A DNA stretch of 64,000 nucleotides from Alphaproteobacteria bacterium (GTDB taxonomy: Bacteria > Pseudomonadota > Alphaproteobacteria > Geminicoccales > Geminicoccaceae): NCBI GenBank assembly GCA_026990035.1, contig JALSIM010000030.1, forward strand, positions 62,001-126,000. The letters run 5' to 3'. Position numbers and translations under genes: made by a program. This document shows positions 35,546 through 44,437 of this stretch, in pieces. The notes under the pieces are model-generated. The model saw only the letters and a program-made list of their open reading frames with translations, had not been told where the DNA came from and did no database searches. Position 1 is the stretch's first letter. Each line of letters begins with the position of its first letter.

Positions 35546-36721
35546 TCAGCCCCGGCTCATCCCGAACAGCGGCCGCAGCCGGGTCCCGAGCCAGTTGCCG
35601 GCGAAGGCGAACACCATCCAGACCCAGCCGTGCAGGCTGCCCGAGGCGATGCCGGAGAAGAAGGCACCGATATTGCAGCCGAAGGCGAGCCGCGCCCCGT
35701 AGCCCAGCAGCAGCCCGCCGATGGCCGCGGAGAGGAGGGCCCGCGGGGACAACCGCCAGACCGGACGGAAGGCGCCGGCGAGGCCGGCCGCCAGCAGGGC
35801 GCCCAGAATGATGCCGAGATTCATCACCGAGGTGACGTCCTGCCACAGGGGCGCCTCCAGGGCCCCGGTCCGGGCCACCCAGTAGGGCCATTCGCGGACC
35901 GGGATGCCGATGGCGTCGAACAGCTTCGCCCCCCAGAGCGCGAACCCCCAGGTGATGCCCCAGGGCCGACCCGCCAGGGCCAGGGTGGCGTAGTTCAGCA
36001 GCGCCAGGGCCAGCGCCCCGGCGAGGATCGGCCACGGGCCGCGGATGAAATCCCATCGCCCGCGGGGCTTCGCCGGCAAGATGCCGCGACGTCGCTCGAT
36101 CACCAGCGTGGCGAGGATGACGAAGGCGAAGAGCGCGAGGTTGAGCGCCAGCGCCGGCCCCAGCCCGAACGCCCGCAGCAGGGAGACCGGCGGCAGGGCG
36201 GGCAGGTCCAGCCAGAAGGGCATGTGGGCGGTCGCGATCACCGAGCCGAGGACGAAGAAGGCGAGGGTGACGATCATCCGGGTACTGCCGCCACCGACCG
36301 TGAACAGCGTACCGGAAGCGCAGCCGCCGCCGAGCTGCATGCCGAGCCCGAACAGAAAGGCGCCGACCGCGAGACTCACCCCCAGCGGCGCAACGAAACC
36401 GCCCACCGGCCGCCCGAAAAGCTCGCCCGCATCGAGGGCCGGAAAGAACAGCAGGACGGCGACCGCCAACATCACCATCTGAGCCCGCAGTCCCCGCCCC
36501 TCGCCTTCCACCAGGAACCGCCGCCAGGCGTAGGTGAAGCCGAAGCTCGCATGGTAGAGGCTGATCCCCAGCAGGAGCCCCACCAGCAGCAACGCCGCCA
36601 TCCGTGGTCCGCCCGCCTGCGCCGCCAGAGCGGCGACGACCAGCCCGAGGACCATGGCGGCGCCGACAACCCGCAGATCGGGACCGGGGCGGAGCCTCAC
36701 GCCACCCAGGCTCACGGCCAT
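35546..36721 (-). CDS. YeeE/YedE family sulfur (thiosulfate-type) permease
   Basis: A 391-residue membrane protein with about nine to ten helices. It has the paired Cys motifs of the family: MQLGGGCASGTLFTVGGG in the first half and YGARLAFGCNIGAFFSGIAS in the second. In thiosulfate permease (TsuA/YeeE) these cysteines pass the sulfur compound through the pore. The ATG at 36721 has AGGA nine bases upstream; a GTG at 36727 is the alternative. No TusA-like partner or sulfurtransferase is next to it, so it stands alone. A CACTGT...ACAGTG inverted repeat (36725-36730 and 36766-36771) lies just upstream but is widely spaced. Confidence 0.9.
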   Translation of the reverse strand: MAVSLGGVRLRPGPDLRVVGAAMVLGLVVAALAAQAGGPRMAALLLVGLLLGISLYHASFGFTYAWRRFLVEGEGRGLRAQMVMLAVAVLLFFPALDAGELFGRPVGGFVAPLGVSLAVGAFLFGLGMQLGGGCASGTLFTVGGGSTRMIVTLAFFVLGSVIATAHMPFWLDLPALPPVSLLRAFGLGPALALNLALFAFVILATLVIERRRGILPAKPRGRWDFIRGPWPILAGALALALLNYATLALAGRPWGITWGFALWGAKLFDAIGIPVREWPYWVARTGALEAPLWQDVTSVMNLGIILGALLAAGLAGAFRPVWRLSPRALLSAAIGGLLLGYGARLAFGCNIGAFFSGIASGSLHGWVWMVFAFAGNWLGTRLRPLFGMSRG

Positions 36722-36836
36722 TTTCACTGTTCCTGCACGTTATTGAAGATGCGATACATTTACTCACAGTGTTTCCTGCCATCAAGCCGGTCGCGTCCCG
36801 GAAACAGGCGGCGGTCGGGATCGGGCGGATTTGAAC

Positions 36837-36855
36837 ACGGGTCGCGACGACCCGT
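36837..36855 (-). terminator. Hairpin at the end of the peptide ABC operon
   Basis: A perfect 7 bp stem, ACGGGTC with GACCCGT around GCGAC, lies 32 bp beyond the stop of the fused ATPase gene, read on the minus strand. TGTTCAAAT follows. Reasonable terminator for the operon. Confidence 0.5.
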
Positions 36856-36886
36856 CACGTCAAGGCGCCGTGAAGCCGAGGAGATT

Positions 36887-38977
36887 TCAGGGGAAGCCGG
36901 GGAGTCCCGCGTCCCGGAACACGGTCGCACCGCGGGCGAGTTCCTCGGCCGGAAGATGACAGGCGATCCGGTGGTCGGCGCCGAAACGCTGTTCGGGCGG
37001 TTCCCGCTCTTCGCACAGCGCACCCGCTTTCCGCGGGCAGCGGGTGTGAAACGGGCAGCCCGAAGGCGGCTCCAGGGCCGAGGGAAGCTCGCCTTCGAGG
37101 ATGATGCGCCGCGTGACCACGGCGGGATCGGCCACCGGCACGGCGGAGAGAAGGGCTTCGGTGTAGGGATGGTAGGGCGGTGTGAACACCGCCTCGGCCG
37201 TCCCCTGCTCGACGATCCGCCCGAGATACATGACGACCACCCGATCGGCGAGATAGCGGACCAGGGACAGGTCGTGACTGATGAACAGAAGTGTCGTGCG
37301 TCGGCGTCGCTGAATGTCGGTCAGGAGCTCGACGACCGCGGCCTGGACGGAGACGTCGAGGGCCGACACCGGCTCGTCGGCGACGACCAGCTTCGGGTCG
37401 CCGGCGAAGGCCCGGGCGATGCCGATGCGCTGTTTCTGGCCGCCGGAAAGCTGGCGCGGCCGGCGCCAGAAGAACTCCCGCGGCAGCTTGACGAGCTCCA
37501 GCAGCTCGAACACCCGTCGCCGGACCTCCTCGCGCCCGCGGGCGAGGCCGAACTTTCTCACCACACGGGCGATCTGGGCGCCCACCGTGAGGCTCGGGTT
37601 GAGGGTCTCGAAAGGGTTCTGGAAGATCATCTGCAGGCGGGCGACGAGTTCGCGCTCCCGCTTTTCCACCGGCGCAGCGGCGACTTCCCGACCTTCGAAG
37701 CGGATCCGCCCGGCGGTGGCCGGCTCGAGACCGACGAGAACCTTGGCGAAGGTGGATTTGCCGCATCCCGATTCGCCGACGATCGCCAGCGTCTCCCCCT
37801 CGCGGGCGAGAAGATCGAGTTTGCGGTTGGCGCGGATGCGCCGCCGGCCGTCGCCCGTGAAGAGGGTGAACGGGCCGTCCCCGACGGCGTACTCCTTGTC
37901 GAGACCCCGCACTTCCAGCATCACCGCCCCCGGCTCTCGCGCCTCGGGCGGCCCGGTGGATCGCCCCCGCGGCGGCCGGCGGATCTCGCCGTGGCGAGCG
38001 CAGCGCACCCGCTGCAGGCGCCCTCCGGTCAGCGCCTCCATCCGCTGCCGGCGATCGCAGATCCCGGCCCGGAAATGGGCACAGCGCGGGCCGAAGACGC
38101 AACCCCGCGGGCGCTCCTGCGGCAGCGGGAGCCGGCCGGGAATCGGCCGCAGCGGCCGTGTCGCGCGGTCGCTGCCCGGCAGCGGCACGGCGTCGAACAG
38201 CCCCTGCGTGTAGGGATGCCGCATGGCGCCGAAGACTTCCTCGACACCCCCCTCCTCCACCACCTCGCCGGCGTACATGACGGCGACCCGATCGCAGGTC
38301 CGGCGGATCAGTCCGAGATTGTGGCTGATGTAGAGGAGCGCGGTGCCGAAGCGGGCGCTGATGTCCCCTACGAGATCGAGGATTCCGGCCTCGATGGTGA
38401 CGTCGAGGGCGGTGGTGGGTTCGTCGAGCAGGAGAAGGTCGGGATCGGCGAGCAGCGCCATGGCGATCACCACCCGCTGCTGCTGCCCGCCCGAAAGCTG
38501 ATGCGGATAAGAGCCGAAGATCCGGCGGGTATCGGGCAGCCCCACCCGCGCCAACATCTCGAGCGCCCGCTCCCGCGCCTCGCCCCGGCGGAGGTTCCGG
38601 TGGCAGAGCGGCACCTCCAGGAGCTGCGCCCCGATTTTCATCGAGGGGTTCAGGGAGGCCATCGGCTCCTGGTAGATCATGCCGATGCGCGCCCCCCGGA
38701 TCCGCCGCAGCTCCCGCTCGCCGAGGGGGACCAGATCGCGCCCCCGGAAGCGGATGCGGCCGGCCACGATCCGCCCGGCACGCCCCAGATAGCGCATGAT
38801 GGCGAGGGCGACGGTGGATTTGCCGCACCCCGATTCGCCGACCAGTCCGACCGCTTCGCCGGGGGCGATCCGCAGGTCGAAATCGACCACCGCCGGGATC
38901 TCGCCGGCGCGGGTGAAGTAGGAGACGCAGAGCCCTTCGCAGGCGAGAACCGGTCCCTCTTCCGGCGGCGCCCTCAT
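36887..38977 (-). CDS. Fused dual-ATPase subunit of peptide/opine-type ABC transporter (DppD-DppF fusion)
   Basis: A 696-residue protein with two complete ATP-binding cassettes of the Dpp/Opp type in one chain. Cassette 1 (about 10-265): Walker A GESGCGKST, signature LSGGQQQRVVIAMALLADP and LLLLDEPTTALDVT. Cassette 2 (about 350-600): GESGCGKST, LSGGQKQRIGIARAFAGDP and LVVADEPVSALDVS. Each is followed by an oligopeptide-transporter C-terminal region with Cys (GCVFGPRCAHFRAGIC and GCPFHTRCPRKAGALC), which in the family can hold an iron-sulfur cluster. A single fused subunit is like GsiA. It lies 4 bp downstream of the DppC-type permease. Confidence 0.95.
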   Translation of the reverse strand: MRAPPEEGPVLACEGLCVSYFTRAGEIPAVVDFDLRIAPGEAVGLVGESGCGKSTVALAIMRYLGRAGRIVAGRIRFRGRDLVPLGERELRRIRGARIGMIYQEPMASLNPSMKIGAQLLEVPLCHRNLRRGEARERALEMLARVGLPDTRRIFGSYPHQLSGGQQQRVVIAMALLADPDLLLLDEPTTALDVTIEAGILDLVGDISARFGTALLYISHNLGLIRRTCDRVAVMYAGEVVEEGGVEEVFGAMRHPYTQGLFDAVPLPGSDRATRPLRPIPGRLPLPQERPRGCVFGPRCAHFRAGICDRRQRMEALTGGRLQRVRCARHGEIRRPPRGRSTGPPEAREPGAVMLEVRGLDKEYAVGDGPFTLFTGDGRRRIRANRKLDLLAREGETLAIVGESGCGKSTFAKVLVGLEPATAGRIRFEGREVAAAPVEKRERELVARLQMIFQNPFETLNPSLTVGAQIARVVRKFGLARGREEVRRRVFELLELVKLPREFFWRRPRQLSGGQKQRIGIARAFAGDPKLVVADEPVSALDVSVQAAVVELLTDIQRRRRTTLLFISHDLSLVRYLADRVVVMYLGRIVEQGTAEAVFTPPYHPYTEALLSAVPVADPAVVTRRIILEGELPSALEPPSGCPFHTRCPRKAGALCEEREPPEQRFGADHRIACHLPAEELARGATVFRDAGLPGFP

Positions 38978-38981
38978 CCCC

Positions 38982-39872
38982 TCAGTCCCTCAGCGAGATT
39001 TCGCGCAGCCCGTCCGCCAACAGATTGAAACCGAGGACCAGGGAAGAGACGGCGAGAGCGGGGAAGAGCATGGCGTGGCCGGCGAAGGCGCCCATCGGCT
39101 GGGTTTCCGCGATCATCGCCCCCCAGTCGGGATCGGGCGGTGGCAATCCGAGGCCGAGAAAGCCGAGAGTGGCGAGAGCGATGGTGGTGTAGCCCATCCG
39201 CAGGCAGGCATCGACGATCAGCGGGCCGCGGGCGTTGGGCAGCAGCTCGACGAACATGATCCAGAGCGCCCCCTCGCCCCGGGTGCGGGCCGCCAGCACA
39301 TAGTCCCGGGTCTTGAGATCCAGCACCAGGCCGCGGACGATACGCATGATGGCCGGTGCCGAGGCAAAGGTCACGGCGAGGACGATGTTGATCGGTGAGG
39401 CTCCGATCCGGGTGATGACCACGATGTAGAGGACCATCACCGGGAAGCTGAGCAGCAGGTTGGCGAGGAAGGAGAGCGCCTCGTCCCACCAGCCGCCGCG
39501 ATAGCCGGCGACGAGGCCCATGGCGATGCCAACCAGATAGGCGGCGAGCGTGGCGAGCCCCGCCCAGACCAGCACCCGCCGCGCCCCCCAGATCAGCCGT
39601 GAAAGCACGTCGCGGCCCTTGATGTCGGTGCCGAGCCAGAAGGTCGTGCTGCCGTCGGCACCGACCGACAGCGGCGGACGGAGGGGTTCGAGCGGCAGGT
39701 TGGGATCGGCGAGCGGCAGAACCGGGGCGAGCACCGCCATCGCCAGCCAGAAAGCGAGAATGGCGGCGCCGGTGATCGCCAGCGGGCTTTCCCGGAGGCT
39801 TCCGAGGGCCCGCCGCAGGGCGGTGGCCGCCGATGCCGCCTCGCCCGGCCCCGGGGCCCTCAGCCGCCTCAT
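38982..39872 (-). CDS. Peptide/opine-type ABC transporter permease (DppC family)
   Basis: A 296-residue permease. It has an N-terminal OppC_N domain (SPLAITGAAILAFWLAMAVL) and a periplasmic loop with FWLGTDIKGRDVLSRLIWGA, diagnostic of DppC. The cytoplasmic EAA-type loop is VLAARTRGEGALWIMFVELL. The start ATG at 39872 overlaps the DppB stop by 4 bp. Together with DppB it forms the channel through which a peptide, opine or nickel-type ligand moves. Confidence 0.93.
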   Translation of the reverse strand: MRRLRAPGPGEAASAATALRRALGSLRESPLAITGAAILAFWLAMAVLAPVLPLADPNLPLEPLRPPLSVGADGSTTFWLGTDIKGRDVLSRLIWGARRVLVWAGLATLAAYLVGIAMGLVAGYRGGWWDEALSFLANLLLSFPVMVLYIVVITRIGASPINIVLAVTFASAPAIMRIVRGLVLDLKTRDYVLAARTRGEGALWIMFVELLPNARGPLIVDACLRMGYTTIALATLGFLGLGLPPPDPDWGAMIAETQPMGAFAGHAMLFPALAVSSLVLGFNLLADGLREISLRD

Positions 39873-40816
39873 CGGACCGTGCTCCCGGCGAAGCGGATGC
39901 GGGGATTGAGCAGCGTGTAGCCCACATCGGAAACGAACTGGGAGAAGACGGCGACGAAGACCGCGACCATGGTACAGGCCTCGATGAGGTAGATGTCGCC
40001 GAACATCGCCGCATCGTAGAGAAGGGCGCCGAACCCCTTGTAGGCGAAGAAGACCTCGACCACGATGACCCCGGAAAGCAGCCAGTTGAGCTGCAGGACG
40101 ATCACCGTGAAAGGGGCGATCAGGGCGTTCCGCAGCGCGTGGCGGAGAACGACCCGATGGCGCGGCAACCCCTTGAGAATGGCGGTACGGATGTAGTGCG
40201 AGGTCATCACCTCGGCCATCGAGGCCCGGGTCATCCGCGCCACATAGCCGAAATCGTAGAGCACGAGGACCGCCACCGGGAGAACGAGCTGGCTCCAGTC
40301 GAAGCCGCCCGTCATCGCGGAGGTGCCGGGCAGCCAGCGCAGTTCGAAGACGAACAGCGCCACGAGAAAGGCGGCCGAGGCGAATTCCGGGACCGAGGTG
40401 GTGAGGATGGAAAGGAAGGACAGGCCGCGATCCAGGAGGGAACCCTCCCGCATCCCGGCCAGCACCCCGAGGAGGAGGGACAGGGGGATCATCAGCAGGA
40501 AGACGAGACCGGCGAGGATCGCGCTGTTGGCGAGGCGCGGCCAGAGCAGATCCGCGACCGGTGCCTTGAAACGGATCGATTCGCCGAAATCGCCGCGCAG
40601 CGCGTCGGTCACCCATTCGCCGTAGCGGACCAGGAACGGCCGGTTGTAGCCTTCGCGCTCCAGCCAGAGCTCCCGCTGCTCGAGCGAGGAATAGGGACCG
40701 AGCACCTTGCCCGCCACCGCCAGCTTGTCGGTTTCGAAGATCAGGAAGAGGATGAAGGAGACCACGGCCATGATGAGGATCATGGCCCCGAACCGGCGCG
40801 CTGCGAGCCTCAGCAC
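39869..40816 (-). CDS. Peptide/opine-type ABC transporter permease (DppB family)
   Basis: A 315-residue permease. Landmarks: the first helix MILIMAVVSFILFLIFETDK, the periplasmic part with LEREGYNRPFLVRYGEWVTD, and the coupling loop MTRASMAEVMTSHYIRTAIL followed by KGLPRHRVVLRHALRNAL. This is typical DppB. The GTG start has GAAGG close upstream. It lies 69 bp from the binding protein gene and overlaps DppC by 4 bp. The last part ends with GYTLLNPRIR, also usual for the family. Confidence 0.93.
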   Translation of the reverse strand: MLRLAARRFGAMILIMAVVSFILFLIFETDKLAVAGKVLGPYSSLEQRELWLEREGYNRPFLVRYGEWVTDALRGDFGESIRFKAPVADLLWPRLANSAILAGLVFLLMIPLSLLLGVLAGMREGSLLDRGLSFLSILTTSVPEFASAAFLVALFVFELRWLPGTSAMTGGFDWSQLVLPVAVLVLYDFGYVARMTRASMAEVMTSHYIRTAILKGLPRHRVVLRHALRNALIAPFTVIVLQLNWLLSGVIVVEVFFAYKGFGALLYDAAMFGDIYLIEACTMVAVFVAVFSQFVSDVGYTLLNPRIRFAGSTVR

Positions 40817-40885
40817 CGGCCTTCACCCCCCGACCCCGTCCGGCACCTGCGGAAAACCGCGCCCCTCCCCTTCCCCGGCGCCCGT

Positions 40886-42622
40886 CTAGGCGTCGATCCA
40901 GACGCGATGGAAGAGATGGTACTGGGTGGGATGGGCCCGGAAGCCCTTCACCTTTTCCGACGCCACCGTGAACTTGGGCTGCCAGAGGGGTTGCACGATC
41001 ACCGCATCCTCGCGGAGGATGCGTTGCACCTTCTCCATCAGACGCCGCCGTTCTTCCACTTCCAGTGTCGATTCCGCGGCATCCAGCGCCGCATCGAAGG
41101 CGGGGTTGCAGTAGCGGGTCTCGTTCCACGGCACCCCGCAGCGGTAGCCGAGGGACAGGACCATGGTGCCGAGCGGACGATGGGTCCAAGAGGTGAAGCC
41201 GAACGGGGTCTTGTCCCAGATCTCCCAGTACTGCGGCGCCGGCATGACGTTGATGTCGAGCCGGATCCCGGCCGGAGCGAGCTGTTCGCGGAAGATCTCG
41301 CAAACCTGCTGCTGCCACGGCCCGTTGGTGTTGCCGACGTCGATGGAAAGTTCGAGACCTTCCGGATAGCCCGCTTCGGCGAGGAGACGCTTCGCCTCCT
41401 CGAGGTCGGGCTCGAAGGCGGGCAGCGGGAAATACTCGGGATGGATCGGTGCCACGTGATGATGTTCGCCGACCGTTCCCCGCCCGAGATAAACGAGTTC
41501 GGGATAGACGCTGGCGTCGCAACAGAGCTGGATCGCCCGTCGCACCCTGGGATCGTCGAAGGGCTCGCGGTCGACCTGCATGCGCATGACGCCGGTCTGT
41601 GCGGTGGTCACCTCGTACAATACCGCCCCGGGTACCGACTGGGCCATCTGCAGCGAGTCCTTGCCGACCTCGAATGTCATGTCCACCTGACCGGAGGCGA
41701 AGGCGGCGAGCTGGGCGGCCGAGGCCGCTCCGTGATCGTAATAGTGGATCTCGTCGAGATGGATCGGCCCGCCGATGAACGGATCCTCCAGCGTCTCGCC
41801 CCAGTAGGGTCGATCGATGCGCCGGAGAATGCATTTCTCACCGACCGCGAAGTCGGCGATGGTATAGGGCCCGGTTCCCATCGGCCAGGCCAGCAGGTCG
41901 CCGCCGTTCTTCTCGAAGTCGCGATGGACGATGGCGGTGGGATAGTTGAACAGATTTTCGGGAATCGACAGCACCGGACGGGAAAGATTGAGGCGGACGG
42001 TGAAATCGTCGAGCTTCTCGATGGCCCCCGCCCGCATCCGCCGCCCCTTCTCGGGCGAACCGTCGGCGTTCCGCTCACCGGTATCGTACTCCTCGGTCAT
42101 GGCCGCGAACAGACCCTGGTTGGAGGAGCCGGTCTTCGGATCGAGCCAGCGGGTGAAATTGAAGATCACGTCCTCGGCGTCGAAGACGTCACCGTTGTGC
42201 CAGCGCACGCCCCGACGCAGATGGAAGGTCCACACGGTCAAATCATCGGAGGCCTCCCAGCGTTCCGCCAGATAGGGGCGGGTGATGTTGTCCGGTCCGG
42301 TGTAGGTCAGATATTCGATCATATGCCGGACGCAGTTGGACTTTTCGGTCCAGTCGAAGGTCGCCGGATCCTTGATCTCCGGGACCGGCATCGAGACCCG
42401 CAGGATCCCGCCCCTGCGCCCCGCGTCCTGGGCCGCCTGCAGCGGATCGACGATCTTCTCGCCGAGGATTCGCCCGGCCATGGCATAGGCCGCCGAGGCG
42501 CCGACCCCGAGCAGGGTCACCGTGCGGAGAAACTCCCGTCGATCGCAGCTCCCCGAACGAAGCTGCGCCTTCATCCGTTCCACGCCGGGATGGATGCGTC
42601 GCCCTCGCCTTGTCGTCGCCAT
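40886..42622 (-). CDS. Peptide/opine-type ABC transporter substrate-binding protein (SBP family 5)
   Basis: A 578-residue cluster C binding protein. The N-terminus is long and basic and contains a twin-arginine motif, DRREFLRTVTLLGVGASAA, so export through the Tat system is likely. Mature-part motifs: YLAERWEASDDLTVWTFHLR, RGVRWHNGDVFDAEDVIFNF, TGPYTIADFAVGEK and DPRVRRAIQLCCDASVY. The ending HPTQYHLFHRVWIDA resembles peptide and nickel binding proteins. It heads the operon of binding protein, DppB, DppC and the fused ATPase. Ligand is unknown. I chose the ATG at 42622 (GGAAGGACCG upstream); a frame to 42712 is open. Confidence 0.9.
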   Translation of the reverse strand: MATTRRGRRIHPGVERMKAQLRSGSCDRREFLRTVTLLGVGASAAYAMAGRILGEKIVDPLQAAQDAGRRGGILRVSMPVPEIKDPATFDWTEKSNCVRHMIEYLTYTGPDNITRPYLAERWEASDDLTVWTFHLRRGVRWHNGDVFDAEDVIFNFTRWLDPKTGSSNQGLFAAMTEEYDTGERNADGSPEKGRRMRAGAIEKLDDFTVRLNLSRPVLSIPENLFNYPTAIVHRDFEKNGGDLLAWPMGTGPYTIADFAVGEKCILRRIDRPYWGETLEDPFIGGPIHLDEIHYYDHGAASAAQLAAFASGQVDMTFEVGKDSLQMAQSVPGAVLYEVTTAQTGVMRMQVDREPFDDPRVRRAIQLCCDASVYPELVYLGRGTVGEHHHVAPIHPEYFPLPAFEPDLEEAKRLLAEAGYPEGLELSIDVGNTNGPWQQQVCEIFREQLAPAGIRLDINVMPAPQYWEIWDKTPFGFTSWTHRPLGTMVLSLGYRCGVPWNETRYCNPAFDAALDAAESTLEVEERRRLMEKVQRILREDAVIVQPLWQPKFTVASEKVKGFRAHPTQYHLFHRVWIDA

Positions 42623-42715
42623 CGGTCCTTCCACCTCCTCCGATCCTGGGTCCTGCCGACGCTCCGTGACGGCCTGCGGGCGATCGCGAAACGTGTCGTT
42701 CCTTTCTAACAAGAC

Positions 42716-42745
42716 GGTCCCGGCGGATCCACCCCCGCCGGGACC
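42716..42745 (-). terminator. Hairpin terminator after the histidine-motif lipoprotein gene
   Basis: A perfect 11 bp stem, GGTCCCGGCGG (42716-42726) with CCGCCGGGACC (42735-42745), lies 25 bp past the stop, read on the minus strand. A T-rich stretch (GTCTTGTTAG) follows. It is a good candidate for a factor-independent terminator. Confidence 0.7.
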
Positions 42746-42769
42746 GCGGTCCGAGCGGCCGCGCGGCCG

Positions 42770-43483
42770 TCAGACGTTCATGCCTTCCCCCTTCATCATC
42801 AGCATCATGTGCCGGCGGGCCGCGGCGAGACCGCCCTCGCCCTTCTCCCAGCTCACGGTACCGTCGCCATCGGCGTCGACGCCGGCGATCAGCGCCTCGG
42901 CGAGGGATTTGATCTCCGCCACCATCGCTGCGGCCTCGGCGGCGTTCGACGCGGCCATGACTTTCTGGCCGAGGGCGAGGATTTCCTTGCAGCGGGCCAC
43001 GGTATTCTCCGCACTGGTCACGACATGCACGGCGTGCAGCCCGACATTATCCGAAGCCCCTTCGCTGGCGGCCGCGAGGTCGACATGCTCGGCGACGCCG
43101 GCCGCCGCCTTCACCACGCCGTAGCCGAGTCCCGGCCCCTTCGGCACCACCGACGGATCGCAGGCGTTGACGACATGGCCGACGTGCAGCCGGATCCAGT
43201 CGAGATCCTCGGGCTGCTTCATCGCCAGTTCCGCATGCTGGACGGCAACCTCGGCCTCGGCCTCCGCCGTCGGCAGGAAGCCCATGTTCCGCGGCGTGTC
43301 CTTCCAGCGCATCATCACATGGCCGATATGGGCATGGGCCATGCTCTTTCCGGCCGGGGCCGGGGCGGTCGCCCCGGCATCCGGATCCCGATAGACGGGC
43401 CGGTCGGAGCCGTATTCGACGCCCTGACAGCCCGCGAGCGCCGCCAGCGACAGGCCGGCGACGGCGAACAGCGGTTTGCGCAT
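42770..43483 (-). CDS. Uncharacterised lipoprotein with three HxxHV motifs and a DxDxDG loop
   Basis: I do not recognise this family. The 237-residue protein begins with a lipoprotein signal (lipobox LAGC, Cys19), so it is likely anchored in the periplasm. The mature part is Ala-rich and mostly helical. Three H-x-x-H-V motifs stand out: H52-H55 (AHAHIGHVM), H100-H103 (RLHVGHVVNAC) and H150-H153 (GLHAVHVVTSAENTVARC). They are about 48-50 residues apart, and a lone His133 and Cys108/Cys165 add further possible ligands or a disulfide. Near the C-terminus is DADGDGTVSWEKGEGG (203-218), an EF-hand-like calcium loop. A metal- or haem-binding helical bundle is plausible but inferred. A good terminator follows; the K+ channel gene lies 99 bp upstream on the same strand. 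Confidence 0.75.
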   Translation of the reverse strand: MRKPLFAVAGLSLAALAGCQGVEYGSDRPVYRDPDAGATAPAPAGKSMAHAHIGHVMMRWKDTPRNMGFLPTAEAEAEVAVQHAELAMKQPEDLDWIRLHVGHVVNACDPSVVPKGPGLGYGVVKAAAGVAEHVDLAAASEGASDNVGLHAVHVVTSAENTVARCKEILALGQKVMAASNAAEAAAMVAEIKSLAEALIAGVDADGDGTVSWEKGEGGLAAARRHMMLMMKGEGMNV

Positions 43484-43582
43484 GATGACGCTCCCTTCTT
43501 GATGAACCGGCGATCGGTCGCGCCGAAAATCCCACCGACGCGGCCGTGGCGAGCTTTCTTCTCCTGCCTCGCTCGTCCTGCC

Positions 43583-44353
43583 TTACTCGCCTTCGGTCGG
43601 AATATCGAGCACGGTTCCGCAATGCTTGCAATGGACCGCATCGGGATCGTGAAGGCGGAGACCGCACCGTGGGCAGGCGTGTTCCACCTTGGGCGGACGG
43701 AACAGACTCTGGGCGAGGCGGATGAACAGCGAAATGCCGATGATCATGACGATCACCGTGAGAAGGCGACCGTCGCTTCCCACCGGCACGATGTCGCCGA
43801 AACCGGTCGTCGTCAGGGCGGTGACGGTGAAATAGAGGGCGTCGAGATAGTTGGTGATGCCGGGATTGATCTCCGCCTGGTTGACGTAGACCACGGCGCT
43901 CATGACGAAGACGAAGACGAACAGATCGAGCCCGTGCTGCAGCGACCGGTAGTGCCGCCGGACGAAGGGCGAGTGCCGGCGCAGTCGGCCCAGGAGGTGA
44001 TAGGAACGCAGCAGCCGCACGGCCCGCAGGATGCGCAGGAAGGCGAAGTTCTCCACCACCGCCGGCAGCAGCAGGGCGGCGATCACCAGCAGGTCGGCGA
44101 GCGAACTCGCGAGCAGCAGATGCCGGCGGACATCGGGTGCCGCCAGCATGCGGGCCAGGAACTCCAGCAGGAGCAGGATGCCGAGCCCGAACTCGATCCG
44201 CAGGATCCGGGGGTCGCTGCCGGTGAAGGTGACGAGGACGAAGAACAGGATGGTGACCAGATCGAAGACGAGCAGCAGGACGCTGAAGGCCGCCGCCCGC
44301 GGACCGACACCGAAATAGAGCTCCCGCAGTTTCGCCCGCAATCCTTCCAGCAC
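43583..44353 (-). CDS. Voltage-gated-type K+ channel with C-terminal zinc ribbon
   Basis: A 256-residue six-helix channel. Helices lie at about 21-43, 49-71, 78-99, 103-125 (S4-like, with several Arg in LRILRAVRLLRSYHL), 141-158 and 197-215. The pore helix and selectivity filter read YFTVTALTTTGFGDIVP, where TTGFGD (182-187) is the K+ filter in the GFG form. After the last helix comes a four-Cys zinc ribbon, CPRCG (227-231) and CKHCG (242-246). No cyclic-nucleotide or RCK domain is present, so gating may involve the ribbon or S4. The GTG start has GAGGCGGG upstream. Neighbours are a CcdA-like gene and the histidine lipoprotein. Confidence 0.9.
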   Translation of the reverse strand: MLEGLRAKLRELYFGVGPRAAAFSVLLLVFDLVTILFFVLVTFTGSDPRILRIEFGLGILLLLEFLARMLAAPDVRRHLLLASSLADLLVIAALLLPAVVENFAFLRILRAVRLLRSYHLLGRLRRHSPFVRRHYRSLQHGLDLFVFVFVMSAVVYVNQAEINPGITNYLDALYFTVTALTTTGFGDIVPVGSDGRLLTVIVMIIGISLFIRLAQSLFRPPKVEHACPRCGLRLHDPDAVHCKHCGTVLDIPTEGE

Positions 44354-44437
44354 GCCCGCCTCTTCCGCCGCGACGCGCCCAGAAGACGGTGCGGCCCGGG
44401 CGAGGTCAAGCGCGGCCGCAGCCGGTCGCGGGCGATC

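Noticed and set aside
36725-36771. CACTGT...ACAGTG inverted repeat upstream of YeeE as an operator
   Set aside because: Only 6 bp arms separated by 35 bp; too weak to call, though noted in the gene entry.
35285-39028. 1247-codon plus-strand open frame over the YeeE and ABC genes
   Set aside because: Low-complexity shadow of two well-supported minus-strand genes; no recognisable domain.
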